Assembly (NCBI GenBank): GCA_020630975.1
Contig: JAHDID010000024.1
Coordinates: 25,088-89,087, forward strand
Direction of reading: 5' to 3'
Source of the DNA: Verrucomicrobiota bacterium
GTDB lineage: Bacteria > Verrucomicrobiota > Verrucomicrobiia > Verrucomicrobiales > DEV007
Length of the DNA stretch: 64,000 nt
Below are positions 35,701-43,605 of this stretch, piece by piece. Both the position numbers and the translations under genes were made by a program. The stretch's first letter is position 1; each line of letters opens with the position of its first letter. The notes below the pieces were generated by a model, which saw nothing but the letters and a program-made list of their open reading frames with translations, was not told where the DNA came from and searched no databases.

Positions 35701-37310
35701 GTCTGGTAGGTGAAACGCAGCTCGATCTCGCCTGCATGCTCAGCGACATTTAGGATCAATGGGTGGTTGGAGAATCGCTGGTCGAGCTCGACCACCTCTG
35801 CCTCTAACTCACCAAAGCCGTCCAGATAGTTATCGAGGTTTTCGAAGTTGATCACCGCCTGGATCGTGGGGCGCTCATCGGCGGGCAAGTGCTGGATCAG
35901 CTCGCCATAGGTGAGATCGTCGTGCGCCAGTGCTTGTAGTAAATTGGTTTGGGTGATCGATAGCAGATCACAGAAAGGTAGCTCTGGCTGGATGTCGGCT
36001 ATCAAGGGCAGGAAACGCACGCGATGCCCAGCCATAGTCTGAGTCGCCTCGTGAGTGCTCTGCCCAGTAGAGGGGAAGGCGACCATCACGCGGTCGGTGC
36101 GAGAGATACGATATAGCAGTAGCTGCAGGCTGGCCATGCACACGGCAAATGGTGTGCTGCCGCTGCGAGCCGCCATCTTTTTCACCTGCTGCACGGTAGC
36201 GGTATCGAGTGTGCGGCGCACTGCAGCAGCGCGATAGCTGCTGTCGCTCTCGCCACTCCAGTCGGTAGGTAGCTGCAGGGGTGGCACCGGGGTGGCGAAT
36301 AGATCGAGCCAGTAGTCGATGCAGCGTTGGTTGGGAATCTGGCTGATCTGTTTCACATAGTTGCGATAGGTCGCAGCAGGTCCCCAATCGGAGCGTGTGC
36401 CAGATAGTGACTCATCGTAGGCACGGCTCAACTCGCTGAACACCAAACGGATCGTCCAGCCATCGCAAATCGTGTGATGCGCATTGAAAAACAGCATGTG
36501 GCTGGTCTCGCTGAGCTTGGCCAGGTGAAAGCTATATAGCGGACCTTGCTCCAGATCCATCGGCGTCTCCTGGATGCGTATCGCCAGCTGATCGAGTGCG
36601 TCTTTCTGGGCTGGGCCTGAGAGTAGCGATAAATCGACCTGCTCGATATCGAGAGGCAGGTCGCGTGAAATCTGGAAGCCTTTGCCCTCTGCGAGAAAGC
36701 GGGCACCAAAGATCTCGTGGCGAGACAGGACGAAACCTATGCTATCGGCGAGAGCCGTCAGGTCTAGGTGACCGCGGAAAGAAAGACCAGAGACCAGATT
36801 GAAACACAGTGTCGCCTCGGGGCTGAGATGCGAGGCCACCCAGAGCTCTGCCAGAGACTCGCTGAGCGGAGTGATTTCCTCGGCGTCTGCCTGCACAGCT
36901 AGCTGGCTTTCGAGTTGTTTCACGCGGTCGGTCAGGTGGGCGATCTGCTGGAGAGCTTGCTCTAGGTTGGTATCGACTGCAGGTGGAGACGGGCTAGGGG
37001 CCGGTGCGGAGGCATGTGGCTCGGCTGTCTGCTCTGAGGTGGTGGTCGCCGCCGTTGATGAATCTTCTGTCGACTCTGTGTCGATGTGGGCTGCCAGTTC
37101 CGAGATCGAGCTGTGCTGGTTCATCAGTTCACTCAGTGTCACAGCTACCTGATACTCAGAGGCTACGACTTTGGCGAGTTGAGTGAGCATCAGAGAGTCC
37201 ATACCCAGCTCGAGAAAGCTGGATTCTACGGACAAGGTCGACTGCTCGTAGCCTGATAGAGAGGCGAGTGCCGACTGCACTTCGGTGGTGATTCGCTGGA
37301 GGCGGCTCAT
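32754..37310 (-). CDS. single-module nonribosomal peptide synthetase (carrier-C-A-carrier-TE)
   Basis: 1518 aa. In order: carrier domain with phosphopantetheine Ser39 (GMDSL); Ala/Ser/Pro linker with a coiled coil (about 75-145); condensation domain with HHTICDGW near 275-282; adenylation domain with YTSGSTGKPKG near 746, NGYGPTENT and YRTGDLCRY; second carrier GGHSL near 1143; thioesterase with GYSFGG near 1301; and a basic disordered tail of about 45 residues. Lining up the substrate pocket with GrsA gives D-A-F-W-L-G-G-T-F, close to published valine-type codes, so a branched aliphatic amino acid is the predicted substrate. The leading carrier has no adenylation domain, so it must be charged by another protein. 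No phosphopantetheinyl transferase, exporter or second NRPS gene is nearby. Product unknown. Confidence 0.93.
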   Translation of the reverse strand: MSRLQRITTEVQSALASLSGYEQSTLSVESSFLELGMDSLMLTQLAKVVASEYQVAVTLSELMNQHSSISELAAHIDTESTEDSSTAATTTSEQTAEPHASAPAPSPSPPAVDTNLEQALQQIAHLTDRVKQLESQLAVQADAEEITPLSESLAELWVASHLSPEATLCFNLVSGLSFRGHLDLTALADSIGFVLSRHEIFGARFLAEGKGFQISRDLPLDIEQVDLSLLSGPAQKDALDQLAIRIQETPMDLEQGPLYSFHLAKLSETSHMLFFNAHHTICDGWTIRLVFSELSRAYDESLSGTRSDWGPAATYRNYVKQISQIPNQRCIDYWLDLFATPVPPLQLPTDWSGESDSSYRAAAVRRTLDTATVQQVKKMAARSGSTPFAVCMASLQLLLYRISRTDRVMVAFPSTGQSTHEATQTMAGHRVRFLPLIADIQPELPFCDLLSITQTNLLQALAHDDLTYGELIQHLPADERPTIQAVINFENLDNYLDGFGELEAEVVELDQRFSNHPLILNVAEHAGEIELRFTYQTSLFSEDTVANWLETYTAILDRAVAQPGLPNNKLAACISADQWKWIESLNNTATAYPSEQSVGARLDEVAFSQPDSIALTWDDSEWTYQELREHSTKLGAILQEAGVTKGDRVGLFLDRSPLLMTAIFGVLKCGAAYVPLDINYPAERIALITEDSSIDTILTTSELEDQLPDRAQHSIALDLIDFSEESTPQFSPPAIESSDAAYIIYTSGSTGKPKGTEVPHRGIQRLVLNNNYCQLDSSVVILQAASIGFDASTFEVFGALLNGGRLVLPTQRDLTIQSISECLQREKINTLWLTAGLFQVLVDESLDSLTGIRQLLTGGDVVPMDHARRVMNAHPGLQLINGYGPTENTTFTTCHAISEADLDLVSLPIGKPIANTTTWILDKKNRPLPPGIPGELCTGGDGVAIGYLNRPVLTAQKFIDDPFSNAEGAKLYRTGDLCRYRSDGTIEFLGRIDKQVKIRGFRIEPGEIESKIAAITGVGHCKVVPHGETAEEKVLVGYVSPRDEGYTLTPSEITGTLRTQLPDYMVPASIVVLEEMPLNCNGKIDTASLPAPGYTATAASPTKKVAHTPPNSDTELQIANWWKEVLSLEQVGIHDNFFDVGGHSLMGMRIFSKIQKHYRINLPMATLFVAPTIATLAVEVEKLTNTSDAGQSDTTAATDAIASATKQSRIGDTSNGVLVPIQPAGKGKPLFAVHGGDGGILFYNTFATSLGRSRPVYAIEAPGLSDDGPIPKNSVEEAAAKYIKLIRKVQAEGPYYLCGYSFGGVIAYEMARQLTADGQEVAFVGVIDIENPSVELESFSPWQRVLFNWQQNAANTPATQRVWKIVKRLFQGIANKAKYKVETAVHHHSPPGACSSKRRMGQLNTINSEALHAYRPMPWKGKVTLFRAKEQPDHSQLPADYGWESVATHGVEAYDVDGRHLSIFDPENVSSVTAAMRVALAKVNRTIGTKGSKHHASVKTKTEDSQGAKPSNSKYETA

Positions 37311-37459
37311 TATAGGGAAAAAGCAACTTACTTAAAATTTTTATAAAAACAATAAAATATTACGCGTTTGGTAACTATCCACTGGTTATTGAGGGGGACG
37401 GAAGAGAGGGATCAGGCTGGTCTTGCTTTCTGAGTCGCAATCTGCTCACCTAGAGAGCT
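37311..37459. promoter_or_regulatory. divergent control region between the NRPS and sugar dehydrogenase genes
   Basis: 149 bp between divergent starts, with a strongly AT-rich stretch at about 37325-37375 in an otherwise GC-richer region. Promoters for both genes are expected here. I do not assign exact -10 or -35 boxes, since the promoter consensus of this group is not known to me. Confidence 0.4.
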
Positions 37460-38677
37460 ATGAGAAGCTTGTTTCAGAGAGTGGCGGTGATTTGGGTGAT
37501 TGGCCTAGGCAACGGATTGGTCCAAGCAGGGCCGGAGGTGAATTTGCAGCCGATCTACGAGGGGCTGACCTTTGAAAGGCCGGTGGCTCTGTGTGTACCT
37601 GAAGACGGTAGTGATCGGCGCTTTCTAGTCGAGCAGACGGGTTTGATTAAGATTTTGCCTCAAGACGAAGCGGCTACGGCCGATCCGGAGGTCTTCATGG
37701 ATCTGAGCGAGCATATGGTGGTCGACCGGGCCTTCGAGGAGGGGCTACTGGGCATGGCGTTTCACCCCAAGTATGCGGAGAACGGCAGATTTTACCTCTA
37801 CTACACCAAGCAGGGGCCTAAGCGCAGTGTGATCAGCGAGTTTCAGGTGAGTAAAGGCGATGCCAATCGTGGCGATCTATCGAGTGAGCGAATCCTGATG
37901 GAAATTCAGCAGCCGGACTGGAATCACAACTCGGGAAATCTGATGTTTCACCCTACGGATGGCTACCTGTATATCGCTGTTGGCGATGGCGGCCGTCGCA
38001 ATGGAGTCTTCCTGCTGGCGCAGAACAAAGGTCGCTGGAATGGCAAGATCCTGCGGATCGATGTGGATAGCCGTTCAGCTGGCCGAGAGTATGGCATACC
38101 CGACGACAATCCCTTTATCGATGACAAGGTCGCTTGTCCAGAGATCTGGGCGCTCGGCTTGCGCAATCCCTGGGGCTGGGATGTGGATGAAAAGACTGGG
38201 CTTTTCTACATGGCAGATGTCGGGCAGGATCTGTGGGAAGAGATCAATCTGATCGAGCGCGGTGGTAACTATGGCTGGGAGCACCGCGAAGGCGCGCAGG
38301 GTTTCGCGCCGCGTGCCAGATTGATGGAGGCTCTAGGTCAGCAGAACAAGACTCCCGAAGGCGTCAGCTTTATCGATCCGATCCACCAGTATGATCACTC
38401 ACCCGACGGCGGTCTCAGCATCACCGGAGGCTATGTCTATCAAGGTGACAAGATCCCCGACCTAGCAGGCTTTTTCCTATATGGCGACTGGCGCTTTGGC
38501 AATATGTGGGCAGTCCGTCACGATCCACTCACCAAAGAGACCACCAACCATGTGCTCCACAAGCCAGCCGACATCTCCGAGCCAGTCGCCCAGCCGACCG
38601 CCTTTTACCCCGATGAGAACGGCGAGCCTATCGTGCTTTGTTGGAAGGGTAAGATTTTTCGGATGGTGGGGAAGTAG
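37460..38677 (+). CDS. PQQ-dependent sugar dehydrogenase family protein (GSDH-type beta-propeller)
   Basis: 405 aa with signal peptide MRSLFQRVAVIWVIGLGNGLVQA. The mature part is a glucose/sorbosone dehydrogenase-type six-bladed propeller: LNLQPIYEGL-like start, RFLVEQTGLIKI, EEGLLGMAFHPKYAENGRFY, the NHNSGNLMFHP segment with the likely catalytic His, IAVGDGG, GLRNPWGWDVD, MADVGQDLWEEINLI and GGNYGW near the end. The family oxidises sugars in the periplasm using PQQ; many members are untested. Divergent from the NRPS gene. No PQQ synthesis genes in view. Confidence 0.88.
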   Translation: MRSLFQRVAVIWVIGLGNGLVQAGPEVNLQPIYEGLTFERPVALCVPEDGSDRRFLVEQTGLIKILPQDEAATADPEVFMDLSEHMVVDRAFEEGLLGMAFHPKYAENGRFYLYYTKQGPKRSVISEFQVSKGDANRGDLSSERILMEIQQPDWNHNSGNLMFHPTDGYLYIAVGDGGRRNGVFLLAQNKGRWNGKILRIDVDSRSAGREYGIPDDNPFIDDKVACPEIWALGLRNPWGWDVDEKTGLFYMADVGQDLWEEINLIERGGNYGWEHREGAQGFAPRARLMEALGQQNKTPEGVSFIDPIHQYDHSPDGGLSITGGYVYQGDKIPDLAGFFLYGDWRFGNMWAVRHDPLTKETTNHVLHKPADISEPVAQPTAFYPDENGEPIVLCWKGKIFRMVGK

Positions 38678-38715
38678 AGTGAAAGTTGGGGAAGGAGGCA
38701 CGTTTCAAGTAGGGA

Positions 38716-39303
38716 ATGATATTGGGAGTGCTATTGCTTTTTGTTCTGGGCCTCGCTGTGGCGGTGTGCGTTCAGGTTGTGTTTGGGTATTTTCTTTCTT
38801 TTTACCTGATTCCCTACTTCGCAGAATGCCGTGGCTGGAAGGATTTCCTCTTGGGGTGTAGCCGCAGGCAGAAGCATGTGCGGGCCTGTTTGCTGTCGGT
38901 GGCGCCGGTGGGGGCTATGACATTTGGCGGAGTGTCGGTGTTGGCCAATGGATCATTCGCGGCTGAGGATATGGTCGGCCGGTGGGAGCTGGTAGCTGGA
39001 GCGGAAGTGAAAGCGGCGGCTCCGCGCGGGTACTTTCAGCTAAAGGATACGGGGCGAGTCGCTTTCTCCGGGACTTTAGGTGGCTTTGCGGGGACACGGC
39101 CGTACCAAGGCGATGGAATCTGGGAGATGAACCCTGAGGGGGATAGATTGTGGCTGAAGTTTCTAGAGGGTGGACCGGTGTCGTCTTTTGCGGTGAGCAA
39201 GCATAAGGGCGAACTGGTATGTGAGCAGTCGGTCGGCGATCCTGATGAGGGCAGGGAGCCGCTGGTTTACCAAAAGGTTCGTCAGATAGCTTCTGACAGG
39301 TGA
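38716..39303 (+). CDS. small membrane-anchored or secreted protein of unknown function
   Basis: 195 aa. N-terminal hydrophobic helix MILGVLLLFVLGLAVAVCVQVVFGYFLSFYL, then a second hydrophobic stretch (LLSVAPVGAMTFGGVSVLANGSFAAED) that could be an internal signal. The C-terminal half (MVGRWELVAG, GIWEMNPEGDRLWLKF) has a lipocalin-like feel, but this is only an impression. Same strand as and 38 bp after the sugar dehydrogenase gene. The double hydrophobic N-terminus is odd; a later start inside the second stretch is possible. Confidence 0.6.
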   Translation: MILGVLLLFVLGLAVAVCVQVVFGYFLSFYLIPYFAECRGWKDFLLGCSRRQKHVRACLLSVAPVGAMTFGGVSVLANGSFAAEDMVGRWELVAGAEVKAAAPRGYFQLKDTGRVAFSGTLGGFAGTRPYQGDGIWEMNPEGDRLWLKFLEGGPVSSFAVSKHKGELVCEQSVGDPDEGREPLVYQKVRQIASDR

Positions 39304-39348
39304 TACGAGTTATCCGTCAGATCAGTCCGAAATGACCGATCTGTCAGA

Positions 39349-39380
39349 TGTAATGAGCAGGGTGTGTAATGAGCAGGGTG
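39349..39380 (+). repeat. short direct repeat of 16 bases, two copies
   Basis: TGTAATGAGCAGGGTG and a copy differing only in its first two bases occur side by side in the convergent gap between the genes ending at 39303 and 39402. No function evident. Confidence 0.6.
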
Positions 39381-39401
39381 AGCACCAGTGGGCCACCCTA
39401 C

Positions 39402-40691
39402 TTACTTAAAAGTATAGTACATCTCCGGAGTCGAGATGTCTGCCCCATCTTCGGATTTGAGTCCGGAGCCGTCTACCTTCACGATGACTTGGCGTGGTAG
39501 CTTGGGTAGGTCGAGGATGACGGTCTTTCCATCGGACTCGATGAGGGGCTCGGGACGCTCGAAAGGCTCCATGGTGCCCTCTAGGGGGATGATCGATAGG
39601 TTGAGCGCGGGCTCGCGCTTGGACATGATCTGCTTGCGATTGACTGGCTGGCTGAAATCGACCGAGAGTGACTGGCCAGTGAAGCGGACTCCCCAAAATT
39701 GGAAGTTTTCGCTCTGTTTATTGAGCTTGGCAAAGCCATCGATGCCACCGGTGAGGATCTGGTCGGGCGACATGGCTTCTACGGAAAAGATGGGGCGGTC
39801 AAAAATCTCGCGGATCATCACGAGGCCTCCCCAGCCACCCTCATGCATCTCTGGGCGTATCTCGATGATGCGATTGGCCTCTGGGCAGCAGGCAAAGAGT
39901 TTCTCCTGCCCATCCTCGATAGCAAAACTGAGCTGGCTGATAGGTGCGCTCTGGGTGAGCTGGGCGGGCACGATGATATTGGGCACCAGAGTAGGCGGCG
40001 AGATAGGCTGCTCGTCGGGCTTTTTGGGATCGAACTTCGGTAGCTGCACGAGAGCGATGTAGTAGCCCTCGGTGTAGCTGGGTAGCTGGATCCAGGCCGC
40101 GAGCAGGCCATCCTGAGAGACTGCCATCGCGGCGATCGGTAGCGAGCTGGTGGCTAGCGTGGTGAGTGTCTGGCCGCCGGGATTCCAGGAAAAGATCTGC
40201 GAGGGTAGGGGGGCGGATGTGTCCTGCTCTTCACCTTCCTTTTTGGGCAACTGGCGTGGAGCGACTGCGAATAGCAGCCTGCCATAGGCATCCGCCACTG
40301 GACCTGAGGAGATCGAGGTGCCTTCGGATTTGGTAGGCCAGTTGCTGATCATATCCTGAAAGAAGTCGAGCTTGCCATCCTTATCCGAGTCGAATGCTTG
40401 GGTAAGCTCGGTGGAGGTGCCGGACACGATCGACAGATTGCGTCCGATGGCTATGGATTTGGCCTCGGCCCACTGAAAGTCGGTGTAGTAGTCCCACGCG
40501 GAGAGCTCGAGACCTGCCTTGAATTTAGCGACGCCGATCTGGCCATTGCTATCTAGGAAGAAGGCATTGCCACTATTGATCCGGGCGATCTCTACCACAC
40601 TGGGCTGATCGGGTACGGTGGTGTTTGCCTCCTGAGCAGTGGCAGTGCCGAGTATGCCGATAGCGATGATGAGTGGATACAGACGTGTCAT
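39402..40691 (-). CDS. secreted protein of unknown function
   Basis: 429 aa with signal peptide MTRLYPLIIAIGILGTATAQ. Blade-like repeating segments (AFFLDSNGQIGVAKF, RLLFAVAPRQLP, GLLAAWIQLP, EKLFACCPEANRIIEIRPE, QILTGGIDGFAKLN) suggest a beta-propeller. An EF-hand-like calcium loop DSDKDGKLDFFQD lies near residue 100. The last 90 residues (TVILDLPKLPRQVIVKVDGSG) look like an Ig-like domain. Downstream of the gene at 40743 on the same strand with a 51-bp gap, so probably co-transcribed. Confidence 0.7.
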   Translation of the reverse strand: MTRLYPLIIAIGILGTATAQEANTTVPDQPSVVEIARINSGNAFFLDSNGQIGVAKFKAGLELSAWDYYTDFQWAEAKSIAIGRNLSIVSGTSTELTQAFDSDKDGKLDFFQDMISNWPTKSEGTSISSGPVADAYGRLLFAVAPRQLPKKEGEEQDTSAPLPSQIFSWNPGGQTLTTLATSSLPIAAMAVSQDGLLAAWIQLPSYTEGYYIALVQLPKFDPKKPDEQPISPPTLVPNIIVPAQLTQSAPISQLSFAIEDGQEKLFACCPEANRIIEIRPEMHEGGWGGLVMIREIFDRPIFSVEAMSPDQILTGGIDGFAKLNKQSENFQFWGVRFTGQSLSVDFSQPVNRKQIMSKREPALNLSIIPLEGTMEPFERPEPLIESDGKTVILDLPKLPRQVIVKVDGSGLKSEDGADISTPEMYYTFK

Positions 40692-40742
40692 GTGTGTCTA
40701 TGTGTGAGTGGAAAGTATAAACGGTAGTCGAATGGGACAGAC

Positions 40743-41564
40743 TTAGTAGGTCTTACGAGGAGCCGAAGGATCGAGGTGGTAGGTCACGCGTACGCCTTTT
40801 TTTAGCTCGTCTTTGCGGAGGCTGATTACATTGCCTTTCCAGCGGCCGTTATTGGCCGTGACAGTCTCGCGCCAATTCGTGGTAAAGCTGCAGGAGCCCT
40901 GGCTGGCACGGGTGAGTACCTTGAAGGTCTGGTGGATACGGCGGCCATCGTCTGAGATGGTGAAACGCTCCTCCACCGATAACTGCCCATAGGTGTAAAG
41001 AAACTCAGGGTCGCCCTCGACATAGCGCATGCCAAAGAATTTGGGATTGCCCATGACGCCGGGGGATAGTCCGAGTGGGTGGCCCCCTTCTGCAGTCAGC
41101 TCGATGAAATCCGGAGTCTTGTCACTGTTGCGGATGGCTATCAGGCGACAGAGATGGGGATCCCAGTAGAAAGTCTGGTCGGTGTTCTCCGAGATCATCG
41201 CAAAGGTCGATGGCAGGATGCGCATGTCGGTGAGCACTTTGCCTTGATCGGTGAGCACGGTCTGGTCGCTCATAAAGTTGGTCAGTGAGGTGCGGCGCAC
41301 GATCAGCCGATTGCTAGGCAGGGCAGGCGGTTGCTCTTCGGTAGTGCCCGCAGTCTCACCAGCGGCCGCAGACTCCTCTGTGGACTCGGTAGCAGCAGGA
41401 GTGTCGGTGGTAGCCGCATCGGTGGCTGCCGTAGTGCTGCTGCCAGCTCGTGAGTAGCTGGCCTTATTGCCGTCCTGCCCCTGTGAGGTGCTGTGTAGCA
41501 TGAGGCCCAGTGCCAGCAGCAGACTGTACCCTATTGAATGAAAATTGTACCCTATTGAATTCAT
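40743..41564 (-). CDS. secreted protein of unknown function whose N-terminus is made from the dispersed repeat
   Basis: 273 aa. The first 14 residues (MNSIGYNFHSIGYS) come from two copies of the dispersed element, and the start codon lies in the spacer between copies two and three. The signal-peptide core (LLLALGLMLHSTSQGQ) follows directly. A Thr/Ala/Glu linker (about 35-80) precedes a mixed domain with FYWDPHLCRLIAIRNSDKTP, resembling the opening of proteins that accompany PQQ-type dehydrogenases in this phylum, although I cannot name the family. Probably an operon with the gene at 39402. Met22 within the hydrophobic core is the only later start, and using it would destroy the signal, so the repeat appears to be translated. 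Confidence 0.75.
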   Translation of the reverse strand: MNSIGYNFHSIGYSLLLALGLMLHSTSQGQDGNKASYSRAGSSTTAATDAATTDTPAATESTEESAAAGETAGTTEEQPPALPSNRLIVRRTSLTNFMSDQTVLTDQGKVLTDMRILPSTFAMISENTDQTFYWDPHLCRLIAIRNSDKTPDFIELTAEGGHPLGLSPGVMGNPKFFGMRYVEGDPEFLYTYGQLSVEERFTISDDGRRIHQTFKVLTRASQGSCSFTTNWRETVTANNGRWKGNVISLRKDELKKGVRVTYHLDPSAPRKTY

Positions 41565-41580
41565 ACTGTACCCTATTGAA
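41523..41580 (-). repeat. dispersed 21-bp-period element, locus 4 (3 copies spanning a start codon)
   Basis: ATTGTACCCTATTGAA-type units at 41523-41538, 41544-41559 and 41565-41580, exact 21-bp period. The spacer at 41560-41564 reads TTCAT and contains the reverse complement of the ATG of the 273-aa gene. One copy therefore lies upstream of the start and two are coding. Confidence 0.92.
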
Positions 41581-41645
41581 AAAGTGGCTGATCGGTCGTT
41601 TTGCGGTGCCTCTAGTGTCGGAGAAAAACGCTGAGTGGTATAAAA

Positions 41646-42431
41646 CTAGGCTTTGGCAGGGGGCTGGTCGCGGGTGAATACCCAGTCATTGCCCTCACTG
41701 AGCTCGGCGTTGTAGGCGTAGCCGGCGGTGTTGAATTTTTTTAATTTCTTGGGGTCTGTGATCTGTTTTGTGATCATGTAGTCACACATCATGCCGCGAG
41801 CTTTCTTGGCGTAAAAGCTGACGATCTTGTATTTTCCGTTCTTCAGGTCTTTGAAGATAGGGGTGATCACCTCGGCACCGAGGTCGGCCTGGCGCACGGA
41901 GCTGAAGTACTCATTGGAAGCGAGATTGACGAGGCAGTCGGAGCCACTGTCTGAGATGGCTGCGCTCACCGCTGGGGTGATCGTCTCTGCCCAAAAGCTA
42001 TAGAGGTCTTTGCCCTTTTTAGATTTTAGCTTGGTGCCCATCTCGAGGCGGTAGGGTTGGATCAGGTCGAGGGGCCGCAGTAGTCCGTAGAGCCCAGAGA
42101 GGATGCGTAGGTGCTTTTGGCTAAAGGCGAACTCGTCGTCGCCGTATTTCTCCAGCTCGAACCCAGTGTACACATCGCCTTTGAAGGCGAGCAGTGCCGC
42201 GCGTGCATTGTCCTCGGAGAATGGGCGCTGCCAGCTCTTGTAGCGCTGGAAATTTAGGTCGGCCAGCTTGTCGCTGATGCTCATCAGCTCGCTCAGCTGG
42301 GGCCGTGTCTTCTTGCGTAAGATGGTGATCAGCTCCTCGGCTTCGGGTAGGAAGTCGGGCTGGGTCGGACAGTGCGCAGGGCATGCGCTGTCGAAGTCCA
42401 AGGTCTTGGCTGGTGAGATCACGGCGAGCAT
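41646..42431 (-). CDS. yaaA: peroxide stress protein YaaA
   Basis: 261 aa, full length for the YaaA/DUF328 family. Recognised by MLAVISPAKTLDF, FKGDVYTGFELEKY, LRILSGLYGLLRPLDLIQPYRLEMGTK, LVNLASNEYFSSV and SFYAKKARGMMCDYMI. In E. coli the protein lowers free iron and DNA damage under hydrogen peroxide stress. Monocistronic by spacing; the next minus-strand gene starts 81 bp downstream, after the repeat. The AT-rich region at 42490-42600 upstream is likely shared with the divergent small gene. Confidence 0.95.
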   Translation of the reverse strand: MLAVISPAKTLDFDSACPAHCPTQPDFLPEAEELITILRKKTRPQLSELMSISDKLADLNFQRYKSWQRPFSEDNARAALLAFKGDVYTGFELEKYGDDEFAFSQKHLRILSGLYGLLRPLDLIQPYRLEMGTKLKSKKGKDLYSFWAETITPAVSAAISDSGSDCLVNLASNEYFSSVRQADLGAEVITPIFKDLKNGKYKIVSFYAKKARGMMCDYMITKQITDPKKLKKFNTAGYAYNAELSEGNDWVFTRDQPPAKA

Positions 42432-42608
42432 ATCTGTGAGTGGTCTGGTCCTGAGAAGGCTATAACGCTACCGAAAGCCCACTCATTGGCAAGGAATTGG
42501 AAAGAAATAGCGATAAGTAAAAAATGTTTTTAAAAACAAGGTGAATTATTTTAAAATTAATTTATAGTTAAGACTTCTTAAGTAAGATTATTCACGCCAC
42601 GCATCCCC

Positions 42609-42818
42609 ATGTTCTCATATTTGCTTGTTGCTATCGCTGTTGTTCTGTCATCGCTCGGTGCGGTCTGGGTCTCTCGGCATTTCGCTGAGGGAGAGGCCGC
42701 CACAGGTCCTACTGATGATCATCACTTTTTTCCGAAGGATGATACCGTGGAGCTGGACGAGGATGATCAGTTCGATCACGCAGATGGCTATCTAGCTGAG
42801 CTGCACCGCCGCGGCTAA
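42609..42818 (+). CDS. small single-pass membrane protein (69 aa)
   Basis: One N-terminal helix (MFSYLLVAIAVVLSSLGAVWV) followed by an acidic, His/Asp-rich cytoplasmic or periplasmic tail (DDHHFFPKDDTVELDEDD). The plausible promoter is the AT-rich block 42500-42600, which includes the palindrome GTTTTTAAAAAC. Its stop overlaps by 4 bases the stop of the convergent HAD gene. Unknown function; small but with convincing composition. Confidence 0.6.
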   Translation: MFSYLLVAIAVVLSSLGAVWVSRHFAEGEAATGPTDDHHFFPKDDTVELDEDDQFDHADGYLAELHRRG

Positions 42819-43513
42819 AACAGCTTTCGCTCAGCCCAGAGGGCTAGTACATCGGCTACCGTCACCTCCTCGAGGGAGTTGACTATCTGGTGTGGAGGTC
42901 TAGCGGCGAAGGTCTCTGCTGCATGAGTGGTGGTCAGCGCGAGCACGCGCATGCCGCCTGCTAGGCCTGCCTCCACTCCCACGTGGGCATCCTCGATCAC
43001 CATACAGTGCTCTGCCGCGCGGTCGATCTTTCTAGCCGCCTCAAGGAATACATCGGGGGCGGGTTTGCCATTTTCTACATCCTCGGCACCGGTATAGTTC
43101 GCTCCGAAGAAAGCATCTAGCCCCGTGGCCTGCAGACACATCTCGATATTCAGACGCGAGGTGGATGAGCCGACCGAGCCCGGTATACCGGCGTCTGTCA
43201 GACGCTGGGTAAAGGCGCGCACGCCTGCAAGTGGCTCTAGAGGGCCTTCGGCCAGTATCTCGCGGTAGAATTCTTCTTTGCGCTCGCCAAGGTCGTGGAT
43301 CAGCTGGTAATCCTCGGGATCTGCCCATTTGAAGACATGAGGGATGCACATGACATTGCGCATGCCAAAGGACTCGTCGAATTGCGCGGGGGTGATCTCC
43401 TTGCCGATCTCGGCGCTCAGGCGCAGCCACGCCTGATGATGCTGGGCGTGCGAATCGATCAGCACACCATCCATATCAAAGACCACTCCTAGGGTCGACT
43501 CACTATTAGACAT
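42815..43513 (-). CDS. HAD-superfamily phosphatase / beta-phosphoglucomutase-like
   Basis: 232 aa from ATG 43513; the longer frame adds 30 residues that overlap the divergent gene's leader. HAD motif I is FDMDGVLIDS (nucleophile Asp and acid/base Asp), the Ser/Thr motif is GSVGSSTSR, motif III Lys is in ENGKPAPDVFLEAARK, and motif IV is VIEDAHVGVEAG. The helical cap with FGMRN is typical of the beta-phosphoglucomutase/sugar-phosphatase group. The exact substrate cannot be read from sequence. Convergent with the 69-aa gene and divergent from the lipid-kinase gene. Confidence 0.88.
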   Translation of the reverse strand: MSNSESTLGVVFDMDGVLIDSHAQHHQAWLRLSAEIGKEITPAQFDESFGMRNVMCIPHVFKWADPEDYQLIHDLGERKEEFYREILAEGPLEPLAGVRAFTQRLTDAGIPGSVGSSTSRLNIEMCLQATGLDAFFGANYTGAEDVENGKPAPDVFLEAARKIDRAAEHCMVIEDAHVGVEAGLAGGMRVLALTTTHAAETFAARPPHQIVNSLEEVTVADVLALWAERKLF

Positions 43514-43605
43514 GTGTGAGTCATCCGCGTATCCGGAGAGTCTGGCAAGGGGAGATTGTGAATGGATTTCACCGAACTTCGCGTGTAATTTTGCCTCCGC
43601 CAAAG

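Noticed and set aside
32754..37310. polyketide or siderophore cluster around the NRPS
   Set aside because: No ketosynthase, transporter, TonB receptor or siderophore-tailoring gene lies in the surrounding 20 kb.
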